Shown here one piece after another: positions 48,795 through 56,983 of a stretch of 64,000 nucleotides of DNA. The stretch is from NCBI GenBank assembly GCA_947472795.1, contig CANJBL010000007.1, forward strand, positions 1 through 64,000. Direction: 5' to 3'. The notes beneath the pieces were generated by a model, which searched no databases, was not told the origin of the DNA, and saw only the letters and a list, made by a program, of their open reading frames with translations. How positions within the stretch are numbered: position 1 is the first letter of the stretch; the number at the start of each line of letters is the position of its first letter. Source of the stretch: Fidelibacterota bacterium. Lineage in GTDB: Bacteria > Pseudomonadota > Alphaproteobacteria > Rhodospirillales > Rhodospirillaceae. Both the position numbers and the translations under genes were made by a program.

Positions 48795-50294
48795 TTAGAG
48801 GGATTCCAGCAGCTTGGCCAGGATGCCCGGAAGCTTTTCGGGCAGATCTTCGGCGATGAGGCCGGGGCCGGCTGCCGCCCCCGCCTCTCCGTGCAGCCAT
48901 ACCGCAGCGCAACCAGCCTCAAAGGCGGCCATGCCCTGCCCCAAAAGGCCGGCTGTTATCCCGGTCAGGACGTCCCCGGCGCCCGCTGTCGCCAGCCAGG
49001 GCGGAGCGTTATCGGTGATGGCCGCCCGGCCATCGGGTGCGGCGACAATCGTATCCGCGCCCTTCAACACCACCACGGCACCGGACGCCTCTGCGGCGGC
49101 CCGGGCCTGGTGAAGCCTGTGACCACCAAACGCCTTGCCTTTGAACAGGCGCGCGAATTCGCCGGGGTGCGGCGTCATGACCACCTTGCCCTCGGCGCGT
49201 CGGATGGCGGCGAAGAGATGCTCCGGGTCTTCCTCGAAACTCGTCAACGCGCCTGCATCCAGAACGGCAGCACGACCAAGGCTGACGATGTGCAACGCGC
49301 GTACGGCCGTCTCAAGACCCACATCGGCGCCGGGACCGATGACCGCGCAATTTCGCCGTTCGTCGGCGAAAAGTTTTTCGAGGTCATTCGAAGACTCCAC
49401 AGGCTGAACGAAAATGCCCGGCGCGTCGCCGGCATAGATCGGCACAGCGCTCGCGGGTACGGCCATCGTCAGCACGCCCGCTCCGGCCCGGCGCGCGCCG
49501 CGCGCGGCCAGGCGTGCAGCACCTGTTGTGGCTGCGCTGCCAACGATTGTCACATGACCGCGGTCGTACTTGTGATCGCGCCACGTCGGACGCGGCAAAG
49601 TCCACAAACCTGGTACGTTGCGCGCGGTTTGTGGGGCAATGTTATGCAGCACCCTCTCAGGGATACCGATATCGACGACGACAACCTCGCCGCAGAATGC
49701 GCGGCCGGGATAAAGAAGATGCCCAGGTTTACGGCGGACGAATGTGACCGTCACGGCGCAGTGCGGTGCGATGTTCTCCACTACGTCACCGCTATCGCCG
49801 GACACACCGCTGGGCACATCCACGGCGATACACGTCAGCGCCTGCGTGTTGATGTACTCCACCACCGCTTTGGCGGCACCATCGAGCGGGCGGCTGAGTC
49901 CTGCGCCAAACAACGCATCCACCACCAGCGGACGTCCTTCAAGAATATCGGGATGCAAAGGCGTGATCTCGCCCTGCCACTTCTCAGCATTGACCGCAGC
50001 ATCGCCGCGCAGCGCGTCGCGCGACCCCGCTAACGCCACACGCACGGGCCAATTCGCCTCTTTGAGATGGCGCGCAATGACAAAACCATCACCGCCATTG
50101 TTGCCCGGACCGCACAGAACAACCACGGGCTGCGCCGGCCAGCGCTCGCGCAAGGTTTTCATCACCGCCGTGCCCGCTGCTTCCATCAGATCCAAGCTGG
50201 ACAGGCCCGAATCCTCGGCGGCCTTGTCGGCGGCGTACATCTCGGCTACCGAAAGCACCATATAGGCGGGCAGGATTGCGGGTCTGATGCTCAT
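48795..50294 (-). CDS. nnr: Bifunctional NAD(P)H-hydrate epimerase / ADP-dependent dehydratase
   Basis: Repairs hydrated NADH and NADPH. The N-terminal half (residues about 15-215) is the YjeF_N epimerase with CGPGNNGGDGFVIARHL; the C-terminal half is the ribokinase-like dehydratase with MTPHPGEFARL and the catalytic loop ATAGAGDVLTGITAGLL. The 499-residue length fits a two-domain Nnr. In many alphaproteobacteria glnB is a neighbour, but it is not seen here. The upstream gap holds two tandem hairpins. Confidence 0.94.
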   Translation of the reverse strand: MSIRPAILPAYMVLSVAEMYAADKAAEDSGLSSLDLMEAAGTAVMKTLRERWPAQPVVVLCGPGNNGGDGFVIARHLKEANWPVRVALAGSRDALRGDAAVNAEKWQGEITPLHPDILEGRPLVVDALFGAGLSRPLDGAAKAVVEYINTQALTCIAVDVPSGVSGDSGDVVENIAPHCAVTVTFVRRKPGHLLYPGRAFCGEVVVVDIGIPERVLHNIAPQTARNVPGLWTLPRPTWRDHKYDRGHVTIVGSAATTGAARLAARGARRAGAGVLTMAVPASAVPIYAGDAPGIFVQPVESSNDLEKLFADERRNCAVIGPGADVGLETAVRALHIVSLGRAAVLDAGALTSFEEDPEHLFAAIRRAEGKVVMTPHPGEFARLFKGKAFGGHRLHQARAAAEASGAVVVLKGADTIVAAPDGRAAITDNAPPWLATAGAGDVLTGITAGLLGQGMAAFEAGCAAVWLHGEAGAAAGPGLIAEDLPEKLPGILAKLLESL

Positions 50295-50351
50295 ATTTCG
50301 CCGGTCTCCGCTTCTAGCGAACTACATAAATCGACTATACCTTCGGCCCAC

Positions 50352-50427
50352 CTAGTGTCGCGATTCGGAAATTCGTTTGATCTCAGTGCAGATGCTTTAG
50401 CGAACTTCCGAATCGCAGCAACACTAG
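50352..50427. repeat. Inverted repeat 1 of the nnr-dadA gap
   Basis: CTAGTGT (50352-50358) pairs with ACACTAG (50421-50427), and GCGATTCGGAAATTCG (50360-50375) pairs with CGAACTTCCGAATCGC (50401-50416) at 15 of 16 positions. The loop is 25 bases. Together the 76 bp could fold as one long hairpin. Confidence 0.8.
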
Positions 50428-50441
50428 AATGACATGAATCG

Positions 50442-50512
50442 AGTGTGGTTTTGGATTTGAAGTTCCTAAGGTGCCCGATGCGAAATCCTAGGAACTTCAA
50501 ATTCACCACACT
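50442..50512. repeat. Inverted repeat 2 of the nnr-dadA gap
   Basis: AGTGTGGT (50442-50449) pairs with ACCACACT (50505-50512), and ATTTGAAGTTCCTA (50455-50468) pairs perfectly with TAGGAACTTCAAAT (50489-50502). The outer AGTGT/ACACT edge is shared with repeat 1, from which it is 14 bp away. It ends 22 bp before the dadA start codon. Confidence 0.8.
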
Positions 50513-50534
50513 AGGGTGAAATCGGATAACGGCT

Positions 50535-51806
50535 TTGAAAGTTCTCGTCCTAGGCGCGGGTGTCGTCGGCACCGCCGCTGCATATTTTCTGGCGGAAGAT
50601 GGTCACGCCGTCACGGTTCTGGATCGCGCACCCGGGCCGGGACTGGAGACCAGCTTCGCCAATGGCGCGCAGATCTCTGCCTGCCACGCCAAACCCTGGG
50701 CAACACCTGACACGCCTGGACTGGCTTTGCGGTGGATGTTCCAGGCCGATGCGCCATTGCTCTTCAAGCCGCTGCGCTGGGACCCGCCGTTGTGGAGTTG
50801 GGGCCTCAAGTTCCTGCGTAACTGCACCGAGGCGCGGTTGCATGTGAACACGGAACGCACGCTGCGCATCGCGCTGTATAGCCGCGCCGTGTTGAAGGCC
50901 CTGCGCCAGAAGACCAACATCCAATACGACCAGATCACCGACGGCATCCTGCACATCTATCGCTCGCGCGCGGCATTCGCCGAGGGCCGCGCCACCGCCG
51001 CCCTGCTCGAGTCCTACGGACTGCCACAGAACATTCTGTCGCCGGAAGAGTGCGCGCGCGTGGAACCCGCGCTGGCGGGTGCGGCGAAGAGCGATCTTGT
51101 GGGCGGATTGCTGAGCCCGGAAGACGAAAGCGGCGACGCGCATCGCTTCACGGTAGAGCTGGCGAAGCTTGCCGCCGCGCGCGGCGTGAAGTTCAAGACC
51201 GGCGTCACCATCAAGCGCATCGAGGGCCCGCATCGACGCGTCACGCGCGTTGTCACCACGACGGGTAGCGGATGCACCGAAGAGACCGCCGATGCCTACG
51301 TGCTCGCGCTGGGCAGCAGCAGCTCCCTGCTCGCGCGCGACCTTGGGCTGAAATTGCCGGTGTACCCGGCGAAGGGGTATTCCATAACGGCGGAAATCGA
51401 AAATCCCGATGCAGCGCCAACCGTCAGCGTCACGGACGAGACCAACTTCATGGTGTTCTCGCGGCTTGGCAATAAATTGCGCGTCGCAGGCACGGCGGAG
51501 TTGACCGGTTGGAACACGACGCTTGACCCCGTGCGCGTCGAGCCTTTATTACGCAACGCGCGCAGCCTGTTCCCCGCCGCGTCATCCTACACGGATGTTC
51601 AGCCTTGGTGCGGCCTGCGCCCCGCCACACCGGACTCGGTTCCACTTCTGGGCGCAACGCCTTACGAGAATTTATTCCTCGACACGGGCCACGGCACGCT
51701 CGGCTGGACAATGGCCTGCGGGTCGGGCCGCATCATCGCCGATCTTATCAGTGGGCGGACGCCGGAGATTGATTTGGATGGATTGGGATTGAGCCGCTTT
51801 AAATAA
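50535..51806 (+). CDS. dadA: D-amino-acid dehydrogenase-like FAD oxidoreductase
   Basis: FAD-dependent membrane-associated dehydrogenase that oxidatively deaminates D-amino acids. The 423 residues start with the dinucleotide-binding motif VLVLGAGVVGTAAAYFLAEDGH and contain SFANGAQISACHAKPWATP, the DadA pattern. The C-terminal FAD-contact region is CGLRPATPDSVPLLG and GHGTLGWTMACGSG. The likely start is TTG at 50535, with no strong ribosome binding site, immediately downstream of inverted repeat 2. No alanine racemase is adjacent, so the substrate is not fixed. Confidence 0.88.
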   Translation: MKVLVLGAGVVGTAAAYFLAEDGHAVTVLDRAPGPGLETSFANGAQISACHAKPWATPDTPGLALRWMFQADAPLLFKPLRWDPPLWSWGLKFLRNCTEARLHVNTERTLRIALYSRAVLKALRQKTNIQYDQITDGILHIYRSRAAFAEGRATAALLESYGLPQNILSPEECARVEPALAGAAKSDLVGGLLSPEDESGDAHRFTVELAKLAAARGVKFKTGVTIKRIEGPHRRVTRVVTTTGSGCTEETADAYVLALGSSSSLLARDLGLKLPVYPAKGYSITAEIENPDAAPTVSVTDETNFMVFSRLGNKLRVAGTAELTGWNTTLDPVRVEPLLRNARSLFPAASSYTDVQPWCGLRPATPDSVPLLGATPYENLFLDTGHGTLGWTMACGSGRIIADLISGRTPEIDLDGLGLSRFK

Positions 51807-51813
51807 TCTCCGT

Positions 51814-51948
51814 CGTCACCCTGGGATTTATTCCCAGGGTCCAGAGTCACAATCGGGGAGCATGCAGCGTGCTAGGGCATTCTCATTCGCCAACTGAGCA
51901 ACCGCGCTTCGTTACCCTGGGCCCTGGGGTCAAGCCCCAGGGCGACGG
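51814..51948. repeat. Paired palindromic repeat downstream of dadA
   Basis: Copy 1 (51814-51845): CCCTGGGATTTATTCCCAGG, then GTCCAGAGT. Copy 2 (51914-51948), inverted: CCCTGGGGTCAAGCCCCAGG edged by CCCTGG. Copy 1 shares its loop with the element at 27878. It lies between convergent genes and may act as terminator. Confidence 0.8.
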
Positions 51949-51974
51949 CTATGTTGATATTCCGCCGTCGCGCT

Positions 51975-52535
51975 TCAAACCTTCAGCCACTCAATAACAT
52001 CCCCAGCACTTTGATCGGGCGGAAACACCGGATAGAAGACCTTTGAGATCACGCCGTCATCGATGACCAGCGTGAAGCGCTTGAATAGCGTCATGCCAGC
52101 CGTGGTGAACGTGGGCAGCTTCAGTTCCTTCGCCAGTTGCAACTGCGCGTCGGAGAGGATGGCGAAAGGCAGATGCAAGCGCGTGGCTGCCTCCGCCTGA
52201 TAGTCCGTGCTTTGCGTGGAAAGCCCGAAGACGTCGGCCACACCCAGCGCTTTCAACTCCGCAAGATTGTCGCGGAAGGAACACGTCTGCGGCGTGCAGC
52301 CGCGCGCCCCTGGGATCATGTCCCAACCGGGTGGATTGTCGACATTGGGTACACCCGTGCGCGGATAGGCATAGACCACCACGCGTCCCTTCTCCCGCGA
52401 GAGATCGACATTGCGCCCGTCTGTTGCTTTCAGCGCCACCGGCGGCATGCGCATGCCGGTGAGGTGCGCCGCCGCGCCGTCATCGGCGGGAGCCGGAATC
52501 TTCGACCAGTCGGGCGTATCGACAAAGGACGCCAT
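51975..52535 (-). CDS. PrxQ/Bcp-like peroxiredoxin
   Basis: A 186-residue thioredoxin-fold peroxidase that reduces hydroperoxides. The active site reads GARGCTPQTCSFRD: the first Cys is in the peroxidatic position and the second, five residues on, is the resolving Cys, as in atypical 2-Cys PrxQ proteins. An insertion (GVPNVDNPPGWDMIP) sits before the active site and is unlike E. coli Bcp. LSDAQLQLAKEL and the C-terminal FPPDQSAGDVIEWL complete the fold. It stands alone, convergent with dadA. Confidence 0.87.
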   Translation of the reverse strand: MASFVDTPDWSKIPAPADDGAAAHLTGMRMPPVALKATDGRNVDLSREKGRVVVYAYPRTGVPNVDNPPGWDMIPGARGCTPQTCSFRDNLAELKALGVADVFGLSTQSTDYQAEAATRLHLPFAILSDAQLQLAKELKLPTFTTAGMTLFKRFTLVIDDGVISKVFYPVFPPDQSAGDVIEWLKV

Positions 52536-52559
52536 CGAAACCTCGGCTATGCAAATGGT

Positions 52560-52757
52560 CTACAGCTCGAGCGGTGGCGGCGCGTTGCCGTAGCCGCAGT
52601 CGCATTCATCCGAAGGTTTCGAGAGTCGCGCCACAAGGGGTGCGCCTTTCACCAGTGGATTGCTGGACTCCCAGCGGAATTCAGCCTCGCATTTGCCGCA
52701 GACCTGCTTTGGCGGCAATTGGGGGGCATTTCCAGGCGTCTTCGACATATTCGTCAT
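52560..52757 (-). CDS. Small Cys-containing hypothetical protein
   Basis: A 65-residue protein with a CGKC pair near residue 19 and a CDC pair near the C-terminus, a possible zinc-ribbon arrangement. The middle reads EAEFRWESSNPLVKGAPLVARLSK. The start is uncertain: ATG at 52757 has GAGAG upstream, and ATG at 52778 would add seven residues. It lies 24 bp upstream of the peroxiredoxin gene on the same strand. No family is recognised. Confidence 0.5.
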   Translation of the reverse strand: MTNMSKTPGNAPQLPPKQVCGKCEAEFRWESSNPLVKGAPLVARLSKPSDECDCGYGNAPPPLEL

Positions 52758-52828
52758 GATGCTCTCGCACGAAGCCATAACTGTGCCTATCTTACCCGAA
52801 CTCCCATCAAAGTGCGCGGGTCCTTCTT

Positions 52829-53251
52829 ATGCTCGGCTTCTTCGATTTCCTCGGCTTCGGTAGCAAGCGGCGTTCCGCCTTGCAGCTCTTCGACCGCACC
52901 ATTGCGCAGAACGAAGTGAACCCGGCCTACATCGACGACGGCATGCGCTTTGCGATTTATAAGTGGGCGCAGCTTTTGGCCCCGCACGAGTTAGGCCCGG
53001 AGCGCTTCGACTTGTTCCTGCGCGAGGCCGCCATCTTGATCTCGTTTTGTGTGATTGGGCCTGCGGAGACGCAGGCCTTGTGGGGGGAAGAGGTGCGCGC
53101 GGCCCGCGAGGCGCGCTTCAACGCCGTGCTGGCCGACGAGACCGCCGACACCTTCGATGCGCGTATCGTTAAACTGGTTCTGGCGAAAGGCATTGCAGCA
53201 CCCGACATCCGCGCGCGCGTTTCGCTGGAGACGGACGAAACAGTGTCTTAG
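52829..53251 (+). CDS. Hypothetical protein (140 aa)
   Basis: A soluble, mainly helical, acidic protein of 140 residues beginning MLGFFDFLGFGSKRRSA. It has a central hydrophobic stretch (EAAILISFCVIGPAETQALW) and an Asp/Glu-rich C-terminus. Codon use matches the neighbouring core genes, which supports real coding. It is divergent from the small Cys protein, with 71 bp between them. I recognise no domain and give no function. Confidence 0.6.
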   Translation: MLGFFDFLGFGSKRRSALQLFDRTIAQNEVNPAYIDDGMRFAIYKWAQLLAPHELGPERFDLFLREAAILISFCVIGPAETQALWGEEVRAAREARFNAVLADETADTFDARIVKLVLAKGIAAPDIRARVSLETDETVS

Positions 53252-53273
53252 GAGCGGTCCTTAACACTCATAC

Positions 53274-53397
53274 GTCATCCTCGGGCTTGACCCGAGGATC
53301 CAGGGTTTCCCGCTCGATACCAGATATCAACACTGATTTTGCCGCGACCAACGGACCACTCCACCCTGGACCCCCGCGTCAAGCGCGGGGGTGACAG
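53274..53397. repeat. Paired palindromic repeat between hypothetical genes
   Basis: Copy 1 (53274-53307): ATCCTCGGGCTTGACCCGAG GAT then CCAGGGT. Copy 2 (53363-53397), inverted: CACCCCCGCGCTTGACGCGG on the minus strand, with the same TCCAGGGT edge. They lie between the convergent stops at 53251 and 53403 and may serve as terminators. Confidence 0.8.
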
Positions 53398-53402
53398 CTG
53401 AG

Positions 53403-54020
53403 TTATTCGATTTTCCGTTCGACGAGTTTGGCGCGTTCGCCGAACGCCAGCGCCATGCACTCCACACCCATCTCGCCCTTCTTGCCGGGTTTGGGTAGTC
53501 CCATGACCACCGACGGTGTCTGCGCATAGAGGCGATAGATGATTTGCGGCAGCCAGGTCTCCTGGCTAGGCAGGCTGGAGCCCACTTTTTCAAAGGCCGC
53601 CTTGCTCGCGAAAAATTGCGCCGCGCCGCCGCCGTTTTGCGGTTTGCCGACGATGAGCGCCAGCGGATAACCGGGGTGCTCCAAGTATTCGTGACCGTCA
53701 CGGATAACGATGCCGCCGGCTTCGCCGGCTTTACGCGCGATGACGATGACGCGCGGCATCTTGCCCGCTTCGACTTCCGCGGCGAACTTCTCGCGAGCGG
53801 CGGCCGCAACGATCCAACGCACGTTCTCGCGGTAGTAGCCTTTGGCATCGGGCTTACTGAAATAGCGCCAGAGAAAATCGTAAGCCAACTCGCGGCGCTG
53901 CTCGGCGTCGCTCATATCGGCCTTGGCGTACTTCATCGCCGGCAGCATGAAATGATCGGCGGTGTATTCAAAATCCTCCGCCGAGAGATAAGTGAAGCCG
54001 AAGCCTTCGGTGTCTGCCAT
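53403..54020 (-). CDS. Hypothetical protein (205 aa)
   Basis: A soluble 205-residue protein starting MADTEGFGFTYLSAEDFEYTA. It has a charged helical first half (AEQRRELAYDFLWRYFSKPD) and a Gly-containing beta-rich middle (PRVIVIARKAGEAGGIVIRDGHEY). There is no signal peptide or membrane segment. The chosen ATG (54020) follows homology-free reasoning: the longer frame from 54128 adds a low-quality Arg/Ser-rich stretch and no better ribosome binding site. It is divergent from the 219-residue gene. No family is recognised. Confidence 0.6.
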   Translation of the reverse strand: MADTEGFGFTYLSAEDFEYTADHFMLPAMKYAKADMSDAEQRRELAYDFLWRYFSKPDAKGYYRENVRWIVAAAAREKFAAEVEAGKMPRVIVIARKAGEAGGIVIRDGHEYLEHPGYPLALIVGKPQNGGGAAQFFASKAAFEKVGSSLPSQETWLPQIIYRLYAQTPSVVMGLPKPGKKGEMGVECMALAFGERAKLVERKIE

Positions 54021-54254
54021 CTGAAGGAGAATCAAATCCGGATGTCGCCGCGCACGCTTTGCCACTTCAGTCCTTCGCCGGCTCCTGCCGGCACAATGTG
54101 AGGCCGTCAAAAACCCTAACCCTCTCAAGGGCTTGGGTCAAATTATGGCAAGCGCAAACGGAATTTCTTCGGCTTTTCCGACACTTAACCGGCAACCGCG
54201 TTTCTACCCCAAGCGTTTTTGGGACAATTCGTCACCAACATCTGGTGGGTTCAA

Positions 54255-54914
54255 ATGACTGTGTCACTGCCGTCCTCCAAGCTTCCTGTCGCGCCTCAGA
54301 AGGCTGTCTCTGCGTTCTTGAAAGAGATGAGCAAGGTCGCCAAGCGCACCTTCCCCGCATGGCAGAACACACTGACCGCTGGCCTCGATGATTGCCCGCT
54401 CACCTTCGACCAGCGCCGCGCGGTGTTCGAAGTTCATGCGCTGGACGATTATTACTTCGCGGCCGTCGTCGCGCTGGGCGCTTCCAGACTGCGCGCGCTG
54501 TTCTCCACCGAAGAAGCCGACGAGCTTTTCGCTGTCCTCGGTGATCAGGTTGATGCCGCTGCTGGGCGCAAGGACCGCATCGTCTCCGATCTTCTGTTTC
54601 AGATCGTTGCCCGTATCGAGCGCATGGTAACGCCGGAAAGCCAGAAGACGCCGCACGATCAAGCTGTGCGCGTCATCCTGGAACATCTGGGCATCAATCA
54701 ACTTGAAACCACGCGCCATCTCATGACGCACACGCTGTACCGGCACACGCTCGGTGAGCCCTTGGCGCTGGGTGTGCCGCAATGGTGGAGCGGTTTTGTC
54801 AACAAATACGCGTTGGCGCCCAGTGAGCAACCCGCCACGAGCAGCAGCAATCTCAAGCTGCCGAAGCCACCCACGCGCCGGCGTTCTCCGCGTGGAGTTG
54901 TCGCCTTCCCGTAA
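54255..54914 (+). CDS. Hypothetical protein (219 aa)
   Basis: A 219-residue soluble protein. Residues about 20-165 are mostly helical (TFDQRRAVFEVHALDDYYFAAVVALG; LLFQIVARIERMV), and the last 35 residues form a basic Ser/Pro/Arg tail (KLPKPPTRRRSPRG). GGTGGG lies upstream of the ATG at 54255. It is convergent with the JAMM gene, with only 11 bp between the stops. I recognise no domain; function unknown. Confidence 0.6.
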   Translation: MTVSLPSSKLPVAPQKAVSAFLKEMSKVAKRTFPAWQNTLTAGLDDCPLTFDQRRAVFEVHALDDYYFAAVVALGASRLRALFSTEEADELFAVLGDQVDAAAGRKDRIVSDLLFQIVARIERMVTPESQKTPHDQAVRVILEHLGINQLETTRHLMTHTLYRHTLGEPLALGVPQWWSGFVNKYALAPSEQPATSSSNLKLPKPPTRRRSPRGVVAFP

Positions 54915-54925
54915 CTCTTCCGGCC

Positions 54926-55375
54926 TTAGGGCTGGATACGCATAGGGATCTCCACGAAGTCCTGTTGATCGGCAGGACGACGGAACGCCCGCAGTTGCGG
55001 CGGGCCCTCGCCCGACACCGCGAGGATCAACCACACGGCGTCTGGATCGTGCGCCATGGCGAAATCGTGGGCCGAAGGTGTCGCGCGGCCATTGGGATGT
55101 GAGTGATAATGCCCGACCACGCGGCGGCCCTCTACGCGGTCAAGTGTGTCCCGCGTCGCCCTCAAGGTATCGAACTGAAGCTGCGGATCGATGGCGAAGC
55201 CCTTACGAGGTTCTTCGGCCATATTCGGCGCGGATATCACCTCGACGACCGTGATCTCCGCGTTCCCTTCACCCACCAGCAACCCGCAGCACTCCTGGGG
55301 ATAGGCCGCCGCAGCCAAGCCTTGCAAGGTTTCGACCTGAGAGCGCATTAAACAGAGCGTGACGGGCTGGCTCAT
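54926..55375 (-). CDS. JAMM/MPN+ metalloprotease-domain protein
   Basis: A 149-residue stand-alone JAMM domain. The zinc motif is complete: Glu28 in YPQECCGLLVG, then HSHPNGRATPSAHD giving His91, His93, Ser101 and Asp104 (HxH-x7-S-x2-D). Bacterial members cleave after Gly-Gly or process sulfur-carrier and ubiquitin-like proteins; some act in cysteine synthesis. No ubiquitin-like, ThiS-like or E1-like gene is next to it here. The ATG at 55375 is chosen as the family-length start. It is divergent from rluD by 34 bp. Confidence 0.88.
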   Translation of the reverse strand: MSQPVTLCLMRSQVETLQGLAAAAYPQECCGLLVGEGNAEITVVEVISAPNMAEEPRKGFAIDPQLQFDTLRATRDTLDRVEGRRVVGHYHSHPNGRATPSAHDFAMAHDPDAVWLILAVSGEGPPQLRAFRRPADQQDFVEIPMRIQP

Positions 55376-55409
55376 GAGCCCGAATGTAAGATAAGAAGGC
55401 CCCATCGTC

Positions 55410-56453
55410 ATGAGCCAGAAAATCACCCCCTCAAAAGCCGTGCGTCCGCCCCGGACCGCCAACGACCGCAAATTCACCGTTCCGCCGGAAGTCCAGGCCG
55501 CGCGCCTGGACAAATGGCTGGCCGAAGCCCTGCCCGACGTCTCGCGTTCGCGCTTGAAGACGTTGATCGAAGATGGCGCCGTCAGTGTCGCGGGTAAAAC
55601 CGAGACCGACCCTGCCTACCGGCTGAAGAGTGGCGCGGTGATACGCTTGCTGCTGCCTGTCGCCGTGGATGCCACACCCGAAGCCCAAGCCATGGACCTC
55701 GATATCGTGTTCGAGGACCAGGATCTCATTGTCGTCAACAAACCGGTCGGTCTTGTGGTGCATCCGGCGCCGGGCAACCTGGACCAAACCCTGGTGAATG
55801 CATTGCTGGCCCATTGCGGCGATAGCCTTGCCGGCATCGGCGGCGTGAAGCGCCCCGGCATCGTGCATCGTATCGACAAGGACACCTCCGGCATTCTCGT
55901 TGTCGCCAAAACCGAAGTGGCGCACGCCGGACTCTCCGCTCAATTCGCGACACATACCATCGAGCGTAGTTATGATGCCGTGGTGTGGAACGTGCCGCGC
56001 TACGAAAGCGACAAGATCACCGGCAACATCGGGCGCAGCCACCACAACCGCAAAAAGATGGCCATCTTGAAGGGCAGCGGCAAACCCGCCGAAACCGGCT
56101 ATCAGGTCCTGGACGCTTTCGGTGAAGTAGCCGCGCTGCTGCGCTGCCGCCTGAAGACCGGCCGCACACATCAGATCCGCGTACACATGGCCAGCATTGG
56201 ACACCCCATCATTGGCGATTCCACCTACGGCAGCAATCGCCGCCGGTCGATGCGCGGAGTGCCTACGGATATTGCCGCATTCTTAAGAGAGTTTCCGCGC
56301 CAGGCTTTGCACGCGCGAACTCTGGGCTTCATTCATCCGGTCACGGAGAAGACGTTGCGTTTCGAACGTCCGCCGCCGGATGATTTTCAGGAGCTTCTGG
56401 ATGCCTTGAGCGCGCTCAACACGCTTGAAGTCGAAGACGGCGACGAAGAGTAA
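55410..56453 (+). CDS. rluD: Ribosomal large subunit pseudouridine synthase D family
   Basis: Modifies uridines in helix 69 of 23S rRNA. The 347-residue protein has an N-terminal S4 domain (ARLDKWLAEALPDVSRSRLKTL, split over residues about 31-53) and the RluA-type catalytic core with the nucleophilic Asp in HRIDKDTSG; LKTGRTHQIRVHMASIGHP follows. An N-terminal extension of about 25 residues and an acidic C-terminus are present. Divergent from the JAMM gene, so the short 34-bp interval must hold both starts' signals. Confidence 0.93.
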   Translation: MSQKITPSKAVRPPRTANDRKFTVPPEVQAARLDKWLAEALPDVSRSRLKTLIEDGAVSVAGKTETDPAYRLKSGAVIRLLLPVAVDATPEAQAMDLDIVFEDQDLIVVNKPVGLVVHPAPGNLDQTLVNALLAHCGDSLAGIGGVKRPGIVHRIDKDTSGILVVAKTEVAHAGLSAQFATHTIERSYDAVVWNVPRYESDKITGNIGRSHHNRKKMAILKGSGKPAETGYQVLDAFGEVAALLRCRLKTGRTHQIRVHMASIGHPIIGDSTYGSNRRRSMRGVPTDIAAFLREFPRQALHARTLGFIHPVTEKTLRFERPPPDDFQELLDALSALNTLEVEDGDEE

Positions 56454-56469
56454 TTGACGCCTTGATTGA

Positions 56470-56976
56470 TTAGCGGCGTGGCGCCATGGGTTCTGCCGTG
56501 GCCGCCGCCGCCGCGGCTTCCTTCGCCGCCGCCGCACCTTCCGGCTCATAGACCGATTCCACATCCGGGCCCCACTTCTGCACCAGTTCGCGCTGCGTGG
56601 TGCGCAGCGCCGTGATGCGGTTGCCGGAGGTCATGGTGATGAAGGCGCTGACCATGGCGGGCGTGGTGGAATAGATGGCCCAACCGAAGAGAGCGGCGCC
56701 ATAGAACATCAGCCACGCGAAGACATTAGTGATGATGCCCGTGGCCGTGGCGACGGTGTGCCCTTGTGTCCACAGATCGGCGAGATAAGGCGATGTGCCG
56801 GCGAGGTTCATGGCGCCCACCGTAAGGCCGCCGTAATAGCCTTTGCCGCGCTCCATGATGAAGGCGACTCCCGTGGGCACCAGCGCCACCGCCAAGACAA
56901 TGACGGTGGGGATGATCATGAGGCCGATGGGAATGGCCAGCATCACATAGAGGAAAAAGGTGCTGCGCTTTTTCAT
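56470..56976 (-). CDS. Hypothetical membrane protein next to the pseudokinase
   Basis: A 168-residue protein with an N-terminal hydrophobic region of two helices (FFLYVMLAIPIGLMIIPTVI and VLAVALVPTGVAFIME), a further helix near residues 78-110 (GIITNVFAWLMFYGAALFGW), and an Ala-rich C-terminus. It begins 7 bp after the stop of the pseudokinase-like gene, so the two are surely co-transcribed. No family is recognised. The linkage suggests a membrane complex with that neighbour. Confidence 0.7.
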   Translation of the reverse strand: MKKRSTFFLYVMLAIPIGLMIIPTVIVLAVALVPTGVAFIMERGKGYYGGLTVGAMNLAGTSPYLADLWTQGHTVATATGIITNVFAWLMFYGAALFGWAIYSTTPAMVSAFITMTSGNRITALRTTQRELVQKWGPDVESVYEPEGAAAAKEAAAAAATAEPMAPRR

Positions 56977-56983
56977 GGTGTGC

